DNA of 64,000 nt, from NCBI RefSeq assembly GCF_954871325.1, contig NC_088775.1:23413561-23477560 (forward strand), given 5' to 3'. A program made the position numbers and the translations under genes. Source of the DNA: Gordionus sp. m RMFG-2023 (lineage: Eukaryota; Nematomorpha; Gordioida; Chordodea; Parachordodidae). The notes under the pieces are model-generated. The model worked only from the letters and a program-made list of their open reading frames with translations, searched no databases and was not told where the DNA came from. Position 1 is the stretch's first letter; the number at the start of each line of letters is the position of its first letter. Shown here piece by piece: positions 47,201 through 59,200 of the stretch.

Positions 47201-50200
47201 ACATAAATCTGTTACAAGAAATTTACAAGAATTTTGTCATCAATTGACCTATTAAGTGTGCATGTATATGTGCATCATTGGCTTATTTACGTTACTTATA
47301 ATATCTTACTTGTTGACATTACAGATAACCAAGATTTTTATTTTGAAATTGATCATAAATTTTTTATAACGCCATGATGAAAAGTAAAATTTGTTAAATA
47401 CTGGGAGGTTCAGTATAATATTTTTGGAGCGTTGGTTATACTATTAATATGGATATGTAGTTTAGTTTGGGGCAGGAGAATGAGAAGGAGTTGCAGCGTT
47501 AAAATTAAAGGACAAACTTTGACCATTGAGGGACATAATGTAGAGGAGGATATTGGGTAAGGTTACTTGGTTACCGGTTCAGGAGTTAATTAAAGGGTGG
47601 ACGGATAGCAATATAAATAGTAATGTATATGGCTCTGAGAAACAAAATTTTGGAAATAATCAAGTGTTGCGCCCGTATAGAGAGCCCAGAGAAAATTCTC
47701 GGGGAAGAGGGGTAATTAGTTGTTATAATTGCGGTAAACTGGGTCATATGCTCAGAGATTGCCGGGAGGCGAAGTGTTTCGGTTGTGGAAAATTAGGACA
47801 TTTAGCCCCTTATTGTCCGGGTAGACAAGAGAGATTAAGTTGTGCTGGTTGTGGTAGGTTTGGGCATAATAAGGAGGAATGTAATACGAACAATTACAAT
47901 ATTACAATAACAAAGGGGGTTTCCCACAGAGAGGTATGAGTCCAAATGCTTTAAATGTGAGGACTATTGAGCGGGAGAGAGGGGAAGAGGGGCGAACAAA
48001 TAATATCGGAGAGTTAGGGGAGAAAAATATGGAATGTTTTAGATGCCGAAAGGGTGGGCATGTGGCGAGGGATTGTGAGAATTTGTGACTATATGATAGT
48101 GAAAAAATTGCAGTACAGGTCGGGGTGATATGGTTAGGGGGTACGGAGGAGGGATTTAATCAGCGAACCAAATAAAGAGGGGTGCGTAAATATGTTACAA
48201 GAGGGGATAGTCCATGATCCTTGTCCTAGAGTAATGATAAATTTGGGGGGAAGAAGGGTTCCCATGTTATTTGATACAGGAGCTGCCATTTCGGTAATTG
48301 GTTATAATGGATATCAAATATTTGGCCTGGGGAAAGGATAGAGAATGAGGGGTTGAGAATAAGGCAGTTTGATGGAACCTTGTTGGCAGCCATGGGTAGG
48401 GATAGTGGCGACATCGGAGGAAAGGGTGGAAATATTAGATTTATGGATTGTTAATCGGAATATAGAAGCTGTGATGGGTTGGGATTGGATCACTAGAATT
48501 GGTCCATGGTATAGTTTTTGGGGAGTATTTTCATGGTGGGGAATATTTGTACCAATAACGAGTGAGGAATATGCTGTTATGGCCTTGAGAGAGAATGTGT
48601 TGCCTGGAATTGAGATTATGTTGAATGAGGGAAACCGCGAAAGTCTTACAAGGAGCGAAACAAGGAGAAATAACTCTAGGAGCGTTAATTCAAAGAGCGA
48701 CAATGCAAGGAGCGAAACAAGTCAAAATAATTCAAGGAGCGAACTAAGGAAAAATAATTCCAGGAGCGATAATTCAAGGAGCGGAATAAGTGAAAATAAT
48801 TCAAGGATCAAAATAAAGGAAAGTAATGATATAACAGAAGTAAAAGAGAATAACTCCAAGGGCGAAATAGGGAAGAAGAATCATAAAGGCAAAATGGAGG
48901 AAAAAAGTTCCGGGGGAGAAGCCGGAGCAGGTAGAAATTACCCGGGGTACGTTGGAGTCAATGAAAGGGGTCGTGATATTACGAGGAAGGAGGAGGAAGG
49001 AAAGGTGAAGGTAAGGAAGGAGGAATCACAGAAAGAAAATCTAGAAGTGATGAATACCACCATCAGGAAAATCGAGAAATGACGAAGGAAACTATGTCCA
49101 GTGAAGAAAAGGGGGGAATTAAAGAAGACGAGGGGAGAAAATTGGCTATGACCAGAGTGCAAGAAGGAGTACGGAGATTAGTACAAAGTTATCAGGAAAT
49201 TTTCAATGAAGACTTAGGATGTCTCAGAGATTATGAAGTAGACATTAAATTAAAGGATGGTTGCGTTCCAAAGTTTTGTGCGTTATGGAGGATACCGTTT
49301 GAATGGAGAAAGGAAGTGGAATTGGAGTTAAATCAATGGGTACGAAAAGGTATTGTATGTCAGGTGGAGTACAGTGAATGGGCGACTCCGTTAGTGCCTG
49401 TGAAAAAAAGCCAACGGGAAACTTCGCTTATGTGTAGATTATCGAGTTACAGTAAATCCGTGGGTAGTGGAGGTTAAATATCCCTTGCCAAAAATTGAAG
49501 AAATACTGGCTAATCTAAAAGGAAGTGTTTATTTTTCAAAAGTGGATTTCTCGAATGCATATCTGCAATTACGAGTAAGGCCGGAGGTAAGGAAGTTATT
49601 AACGATTACTACTCCGAAAGGATTTTTTGCGTTTTGTAGATTACCATTCGGACTTAATGTTTCAGCTCCCATATTTCAGCGTACGATGGCTGCGGTTTTC
49701 CAGGGAATGGAGGGAGTTTTCTACTATATGGATGATGTCTTGGTGACGGGGAAAAATCCCGAGCAACATGAACAGAGATTGGAGGAAGTATTTTGAAGGA
49801 TCAAGGAGAATGGATTGAGAGCCAGCGGGGAAAAGAGCATGTTGGGGGTGACCGAAGTGACTTATCTGGGGCTCACAGGAAAGGAGGTGCGGTAGGTGGA
49901 TAGAAATATGACTGGAATTAATAATATGATAATACCCAGGCATTTTTGGGGATGGTAAATTATTATCATCGGTTCGTGGAAGGATTTTCTCAAATAGCAG
50001 CGCCCTTATATCAATTATTAAAGAAAGGGAGAAAATTTGAGTGGACAAATGAACAAGAGGAGTCCTTCGAAGAATTAAAAGGTCAAATAGGAAAGGTACC
50101 CGTTTTAGTGTGCTTCAATAATGAATTGGAAGTGATATTGGCCGTAGATGCATCCAATAAAGGTGTGGGAGGAGCGCTGTTGCATTCTATTGATGGGGTA

Positions 50201-53200
50201 AAAAGGCCGGTGTTATTTTTCTCAAGAATTTTTAGAGCGGCAGAGACCAGGTATTTCAGTGATTGAGCAAGAAGCATTGACCGTTATTTTCGGGTTAACG
50301 AAGTGCCGTGAATATCTGATCGGGTGCAGATTTATTTTTACACCGATCACAAGCCGTTGGTGCATCTATTCCGGAAGGATAACAAGGAACTAATGCTATC
50401 GCCTAGGCTGCAAAGATGGTTATTGCTAGTAGGCAGTTGATGTCCAAGTGAAATATCGACGAGGGAGGGAAAATTATTTACCAGACATTTTATCCAGATG
50501 CGGACCTGGGGAAGATGTGGAGGAGAAAGAACAAGAACGGGCGGAAGAAATTGAACAAGGACTGATTCCTATGGCAGGAGTGTCTAGAGGCGGGCCGGTA
50601 ACATGGGAAGAGATTAAAAGAGTGACTTTGAAAGATAAGGAATTGAGACGGATCAAAGCGTGCCTTAAGGGACAGAAAACGTGGTGGGTGGGAGACCGGA
50701 CCTATAAATATGTACAAAAGGAGTTAGCGATAATAGATGAGTGTTTTGTGCGAGGAAATAGGAGTGTTATACCAATCAAACTAAGAGAAGCAGTAAAGGC
50801 GATAAGAATGTACAGGAATGAACCTAGTCATTGAAAATATCAGTCGAACCTGTGTTAGATGTAATTCTTGGGCTCCGATGCCCCGAAAAGATAAAGAAAG
50901 TGTGTGGCCGAAGACAGCGCAGCCTTGGGAGCGCATCCATTTGGATTTCTTTGACTTCGAAAATAAAATATATATATTAGTGGTAGATGCTTTTTCGAAA
51001 TGGGTGGAATATCAGGAAGTAAGAGGATTAACAACACAGATTGTGATAAAAGTATTAAAAAATTTATGGGCCAAATTTGGGGTTGCTATGACAGTGGTAA
51101 CGGACGGGGGCCCTGCCTTCATTAGTAGACAATTCGAAATCTTTTGTGCAGAAACTGGAGCGAAACACATTTTATCGCCGCCGTATCATCCGAGTTCTAA
51201 TGGACAAGCGGAAAGGATGGTAGCGGTGGTCAAGAACTGGTTGAGAAAGTGAAAGAATGGAGGCGGAGAGTTGTGGGTGGCCGTGACGTACTATAACAAC
51301 AGTAGAAAAGGAGAGAAGCCCTCCAGCGGAGAAGTTTTAGGACGGAGAACTAGAATTTGGTTGGATTCGCTGAAACAGACAAGACAGGGAAAGAAGATGT
51401 CTGAGGCCGGGAATGAAGCGGAATTTAAGGTAGGGCAGGCAATATGGGCTAGGATATTTGGAAGTAATAAGAAATGGGAATCTGGGGTGATCGTGGAGAG
51501 CATGGGACAATTAAATCGAGTGAAATTCATTGACGGAAGAGAGGGAGTACGGCATAGGGATCAATTGAAGAGGGGCGTGGAACCTGGGAGGTTACGATCG
51601 GGAGTATGAATAGGGGGATATACTTGATCAAAAAGTAATGGTAAAGAAACATTCATTTTAGTATGGTGCGCAATATATCCAGGAAAAATTGAAGGGGACT
51701 GTTAAACCAGAGGTGGGGTAGGCTCAATACTAAGGTGATTGATAATAATAGTAAAAATAGCGGGGTGATTGATAATAATAATAATAAGGGAATCAACCAT
51801 ATAATGGTTGATGGGACAAAATAGTTAATGGATTGTACAAATGGTAAATGAAGCCAGTTCGAACTGAGATAATTTCTACGGGAAATCGACAATAGCGACA
51901 CATAAATGGAGGAAACTCAAGAAACTAACAACCGTATAAATTCGTGAAAACACCATAAAGCGACGAGAATTATGCCGGGTGAAAGGTGAAATGCGAAGTT
52001 GGGTTTTCAATTAGTGGGGGCGTGTTATGTGTATCTTGTTAGCGAGGAGTCACTTTGTATAATAAATGGGTTATTTGTGATTAATATTTTTTTTTGATTT
52101 TTTTTGCGCATTCATTCTTTCAATTTTTATTTGTGATTTATATTTTTTAATTTTTTTGCGCATTCATATTTATGATATATTATAAAAAATTGCTATTTTT
52201 AAAATTAGAAAGAATTATTATTATTTGTTTATTATTATGCATTAATTAAATAGATATATATATAGAGAGAGAAAAAAGAAATAAATTATTATTATTACGT
52301 TTTTTTATATTTTTTTTAAATTCAGTCATTCATTTCTGGTTTCTTGTAAAAAAGGGAAAATAGATAGAACAAAAGTATCAAGTATGAACATATTTGACTT
52401 TGAAAAACATTAATTATAAACAGTATAATTTTTACATTAATATTTAGTATTAACATTTAAAATATATTTAGTGTTTTGACATTTAAAGTATTTAATATTT
52501 GACTTTTAAAATAGTGGTGGCCAAGACGAGTCTCGAACTTGCGACCTTCGCTTTAATCATTTAATATATTTAAATGACATAAGTTATGCTATAGTTTAAT
52601 TATAGATGTAATACTAATAAAAAGTATATTAAAAATTAATTGGTATCTTTACAGAATACAAAATTAGATATGATATCGGATCGTGGCCGATATCAATTTA
52701 ATATCGTGTATGTCGGATCGGATCGGCCTCCAAAAAGTGGTATCGGTACATCCCTATATTTCATTATTCATACTTATTAATTATAATTTTATTATATATG
52801 TATCTTAATCTTGATGCAATAAAAAAAGAGAATTACAAAAAAAGTAACAGTTAGGAAAACTTTATGCCCTAAAGAATAGCTTTTTAAAATTTATTTTAAA
52901 AATATTTTTATTATAATTATCCTATGTGCGATTATGAATTATGCAATAGAGCTCTTAATTATGTTGTATACTAAATAAAACGCTTAATTTTTTATGTTGT
53001 GTACTAACTAAATAAAATATCTAAAAAATTTAGTTTTTGGAGTACTCAATGAGTTCAACATTTCCAGTAGCCTGAATGGGAAATATTATATTTTTATTTC
53101 ACTTTTTTATTTTATATGATCCTTAAAAAATAAAAAAATAGTTATATGATATAAAATGATATATTTATGTAATATTTACATAAAAATAATTACGAATATT

Positions 53201-56200
53201 TGAAAAAAATTAGCAAATAATTTTAATATTTACTAAAAAAAATACGATTTTCAAAAAAATTTCAAATTATTTATTATTTGACAGAATTTTAATTTGTTAT
53301 GTATTCGTAAATTTTGAATCGAATAATTTTTTCTAGACATAATTGTTCGAAGATAAAGTTCAAACAAAAGTATATTTTATTAATTTATTCCCATACAAGA
53401 TATGATAGGTTCGGATTTTGCAAACACTAATGATTTTAGCTTTATAACTATCCATGGAAAATAAACATAGTTTATTTTGCCTATTATTTTACCAGGTAAT
53501 TTTTATTATGGATTATTATTTTGGAGCAGTATTTAGAAACAACTTCATAAAAGTTTATGGTTTAAAACACTTTCTTAATTAGGCCAAAAAGATATCCGAA
53601 TGATGGATTATAAGAATTTTAGTATTCTACATATTTTACTTCCACAATTGCGATTCTTAGCTTTTTGAATACCAATTGTACCTTTGTTTTAATATTTGTG
53701 AAGATCAATATTACTTGTTATACGGGGAATAGTATTTTAGATATCTTATATTATCAGTAGGCCTAAAAAAACGAATTAAATCGAATGTTACTATTATTCG
53801 TATTCGATTATAATGTTCGAATCGAATAAATGTGGCCATCACACGCCGTTAAGTATGAGAGCCCCAGTGTTGCGCTAGGCGTTTATAGTAGTATACCAGC
53901 TTTCATTATAATGCTGTTAAACGCGTTTATTAACTACTTCGCTTAACTCTTAAATAAATTAAGCAAATGATATCTTAATTCCTAAAAAAAATAAATGTAA
54001 TTTTGTTTACCTATTCGCACAATCCACCAACAGATTCCCTGGATTCAATCGATAAACTATTGAAAATCATGGTTCATTTTACTCCCGTGGATATAATGTT
54101 AACTCAGGAATACGTGGGATGGATGCAAAAGTTTTTAGACATAATTTAATTTTTAAACATAATACTCTAATTCAAAATAACTAGAAATAAAACTTTTTTT
54201 TATGGAGTTCTTTTCGATAATATATAATTTATTCACCTATTCAAGAAGACGACCGTTTGTGTCAAGGAGTTTACTTCCCAATTGTGTTTAAAGATAATAG
54301 GTATAAAATTAATTCTCCACCATTTCAAATTTTTACCGCTAGAATCGATGCCATTAATACTAACCTAGACTTACGAGTTATTTATTAAAAATTTACATAC
54401 ATCGAAGTCAGCTGTGGTCATCATCTGTAGTAAACGCCATTGAAATACCTTTCACATTTCGTCTAAATGCATTTAAATGGCGGATTTCAATGCATATGGA
54501 CACTTTCATTTTAATGAGTAAATCTTTAGTATTAGTAACGTTAATTACTATTTTTTAATTTGAAAAATGAAAATTACTATACTAATAGATATTTTCCCTT
54601 TTATAGTGTTGTTTAATAGGACTATATTGCCATAAATTACATCGAAATCTCTTGAACTCGGTGGGGCAAGACCTTGATTTTAAAATTTTAATTAGGGCTG
54701 GGTAAGACTCGGACTTCTACATTAATGTTAAACGAATATATTTTCCTATTGCTTTTATAAAATGTGAATAGATTTCCAATAATTTTACTTTTTTTAGAAT
54801 CATTTTTCATTATAAAATTAAAATTTAATCAGTATAAATATTATAATTTAACAAAATTCAAGATTGATTAGTATTTTATAGTGTTATAAACGAACGCGTT
54901 CGAGAATGAAGTTCGTTTTTTTGAAAAAAATGATGAACGGCGTTCCTTTTATTCTTGATGAACGTTGAACGCGTTACTTTTTTATGACGAACGCGTTACT
55001 TTTTTATGACGAACGCGTTCTAGTTTAACATTCGTTCAATTTTATAAACAATTTTATTTTTATTTATTTGAAAAATTTAATATTAATCCAAATAAAAAGC
55101 TTATATTTTTTAATCAACTGTTTTTCCTTTTTCACATTTCAATTTTTTTAACACGCCATTATTATTTAATTTGAATATTATTGTTTATATTTTAATTTAA
55201 TAGATTAGCATTGGATATTATTATTTCATCATCTGATTCTGAATAAATGGCTCAAATATGATATATTTTACAGTAACATCCTATATTGAAGGAACTAATT
55301 CAATTCTTACCAAATGTAAAATGTGCCCAAAAAGTATTATATCAATTTTGAAATCTTCAAGTTCCAATTATTTTATATAATATAACTAAGTAATATCATT
55401 AAATTTGAAGAAAAAATGCATTTGGGCTATTTGACCCCATAACGTTAGTTATTTTAAAATTAAAAAAAATTAGTGGCCTAAAATATGGTCAACCATTGAT
55501 AGACGCAGTATTAAATGGGATTAATAAAAGATATTAAACCTATCACTATCAAATTAATTGCATATATTTTATTTTTTTTAAAGATTTGAACATATACATG
55601 AAGACCAATATGTTTTTCTGCAATTATACATCCAGTATTCAAGCTTCAATGGCCATGGATAAAACTTCCACAGAACGAACCTATAATAAACTTATAGCGT
55701 TATTGAAAAAATGCATATATGCAATAACTGTTAATTTCGAGATATCCTTTTTTTGACGAGGAAGTAGAGGATGGATTGGAGGAGGATAACTTATCTCAAT
55801 TTTTTGAAGCAAAGGACAAAACAATAAATGTGTTTAATTAATTCCACACGTTAAAAGGTTGTTTATTAAGTATAATACCGCAATCCCCTCATTTACCCTG
55901 TAGAGCACGTTTTTAGTATAGCTAATGCCGTATTAACTGCCAAGCGTTCCTGTCTATCAGATAAAAATTTTAAAAAACAATTTTTATTAAAAATTAGTGA
56001 GAAAAATTTTTATTAAAAATTAGTGAGAAAAATTTTTATAAATAAAAATATCATTTTATTTGCTATATTATATTATGTTGTAATTATATTATCAAAATGA
56101 AACTATATTTCTTTTAATATGGCTAATGTATTGTGTTAATATAAGATATTTATTTATATTAAATTAAATTTTAAAAAAATTTTTGAACGAACATGAACAC

Positions 56201-59200
56201 GTGTCTTTTTTTTGAAAGTGAACGTGAACGCGTTCGATTTGTGTCAATGAACGTACGCCTTCTATTTTTTTAGCATCACTAGTATTTCATGATTTGTGAA
56301 AAAAAAATTTAATTATATAAAATAAAATTTGTTCAGTAAAAATCTTATTCCAACATTGGGTCAATTATTTTACTGAAACCATTCATTGAGCAGGTATATT
56401 AGGAAATGGGCTAGGTTTATGATTAGACAATAATAGTTTAGGGTTAGTTTATTTTATATTAAAAAAATAGGTGTATACTTTTGTTTTTATTGCAAATGTG
56501 ATGTTAGCCCTTCACCCACTACCCCCTTATAAATATGTGGGTAAAGACCTGATGAGAGCTAATGAATATTTTACTAATAATATAATTAGAATAATGGGGG
56601 GGGGGGCTATGCTATGCTTATAGGTTCCGTTACAAATTGACTGTAATAACTTGATTATTGGACGACCTTTTTTAAAATGAAACTTGGAATGTTGGTTAAA
56701 TGGATTGTATATTTAGACAAATCAAAATTTTAATGCTCTAGTTCAAATATATCCCAAGTTATGGGCTTCAAAATTCGATGAGAGCCTTTTCCTTTTTTAA
56801 ACAATTCAAAAAAGATTTGATTATATAACAAATTTTATATCATTTTAAAAGCTTTCAAAATATTAATGGAGAAAATAAAAATATAAATTTTATTTAGTTT
56901 TTTATAATGAATTAAAAAATCAATTATAAAGGATGTCTTAAAACGATGAAACTCATCAAATTTAAATTAAGTAAAAATGTTATTGGGAAAATAAAGATTT
57001 GAATTTTGTTTTGCTTTTATAATTTTTAGGAATTTAAAAAATTATTATAGATGGCGCTATAGTTGAAAATAATTATAATATATTTTTAAGATCGTCCTCT
57101 ATAATTATATTAATTCCTAAAATTTAAGAAGAGCTAAATAAAATTTAAATCCTTATTTTCTCTATTAATATTTTTACTTAAATATTTGAATATATTGTCA
57201 ATAAAGACATTTCATGAGTTTTATCGTTTTAAATGGGGCACTTTTCAAAATAATTTATTTTTGTTTTACGGAAATACAACGACACGGAAGATATTTATAA
57301 TATAATTTTTTCATTTTCTTGAGGCGAATTTTATACTAAATGATATAAAATTTGTTACTTTGGGCCAAAAATATTTGAGTATTATGAGATTCGTTAAAAG
57401 AGGAAAAGGATCTTATTGATGGCCCATAACTCCGGTTATATTAAAGCTATAGTAAAATGTTTATTTGCATAAAATATAAAATCTAACCTTCATACCAAGT
57501 TTCATCCATTTATAAAATGGTCGTCCTAATCACTGGGTGATTTGTCATGGAATTACCCTTACTGAGAAATTAATTATAAAATAATGTTATAGATAAATTT
57601 TGATGAAAATTTTAGACCAAACTGTATATGATATTTATTAAAAGAAGACTGACAATTCCACGAGCATGATTCACCAGAATCGCTCACTTGCAGTAGTAAC
57701 TGAAGATGCTGGAATATTTTTCTTGATTGAAAAAATAGACATATTTTTATTGTTATATTTACACTTCCCATTCAAGCTAATTATTACTTAATATTTACCT
57801 ACATTGAATTTAAAAATTTCTTGTCACACTTAGGCTAAGGCATGCCAGAGCGTTCACGAGCATAATATTAAAAGATAACAAACCTAAAATTGAGAAAAAA
57901 AATATTTTTTTAAAAAATTTATATATTCCAAGTATTTACACATCAGAGATTTATCACCTACTTAATAGTCGTATTTAAAATCACTGAATAATTTATAACA
58001 TAATTTTTGTTAATTATTCCTAAACACTCAATTTGCCCTAAGTCTTATAGTTATAATAAAAAATGATCAAGTAAAAAATTTTTTAAAATGCCTTTTTTAA
58101 AAGATTTGGCCCTGAAACATCGCATATGGTTTTAAACGAATCCAACAATGGGGATTTGTCATTCTTAGATACATTTCGATTCCAGGCCAAATTAAACACT
58201 GTGCATGCTGGAATATTTCCTTTTAACGAACAATTGAAACACGAATATACACCGCAACAAAGTTAGCATTCAACTGTGTTTTTTATAATTACTAGTTAAA
58301 AACATCACTCTTTTTGGGGGGATGGGGTCGGGGGCACTGGGGTATAAGGAAAATAGGACACATTCTTTCTTTCTCCTGATATTTAATAGGGGCAGCCTAA
58401 TATTGAGGTGAATGGGAACTAGAAATAAAAATCAAAATACTACCCATTATTTTTTTATGAAAAAAAATAAGTTAAAAAAAATGCTTGATTGTTGGAAAGC
58501 ATGTGAACGCAGACTCGCATCCATACCCTGAACATTCATTATTTTTGCTAAACCCAGACCCGAACCCTTTTTAAAAGTCACGGTTTCTAGGTTTCAAAAA
58601 AATATTAAAAAATTTTTTTTTTACCTCAAAAATAAATTAATAAAAATTTTTTTTGTTTTTCTACTTATTTTTCAAAATTTCTGGTTTTTATACTTCCATT
58701 TTATAGATAATATTTGATTATAAATGATATTTTATGCTAATAATGTAAAAGGAATTTGCTTATCTTGTTTTACTTTATATCAATCTTAGAAGTGAAATAT
58801 CCTGGATTTTGTATTATACTTAATAATATTTTATTATAAATGATATTAACGCTATGATTTTTTGGGCAATAAATTAAACAAAATGGGTAGTGTTTTAGTT
58901 ATAAAAAAATTTGTGTTTTTGGCAGTATTTATAAAATATGGAGCAGTAACAAATTTAAATAAAGTTGAGTTATAATATAAACTAAAATTACCCATTACTT
59001 ATTTGAAAGTTATTTAATATTTTATAAAAATGTATCTTTTTAATGGAGTATAAAAAATAATTAAATAAATAAAAAAATGTTGTTATTTTGAGCCAATATT
59101 TCTTTATCTTCTCCGAACCCGGACCTTAGAACCGAACCTTTTTAAAAAAAAATTTATTCTTGAACCCTGATCCTTATTTTTTACTGAAGGGTTCACATCC

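Larger units (their letters stand above)
46403..52756. mobile_element. 6.35-kb inverted-repeat-bounded unit with 8-bp duplication
   Basis: The left end 'tagggatttaccgatat' and right end 'atcggtacatcccta' are inverted. Both subterminal zones repeat CGGATCGG/CCGATCCG boxes (46430-46505 and 52670-52735). The flanks are the perfect 8-bp duplication TATTTCAT (46395-46402 and 52757-52764). This is a hAT-type signature. Inside lies a gypsy fossil (about 47.4-52.1 kb). The simplest reading is a nonautonomous hAT of about 1-1.7 kb that later received the gypsy element. Transposition as one unit is a less likely alternative. Confidence 0.85.

Noticed and set aside
48314-48703. 129-codon - strand frame, and similar ones at 49662-50048 and 50083-50277
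   Set aside because: They lie opposite the gypsy D coding parts and follow from its strong purine bias; no protein family fits.
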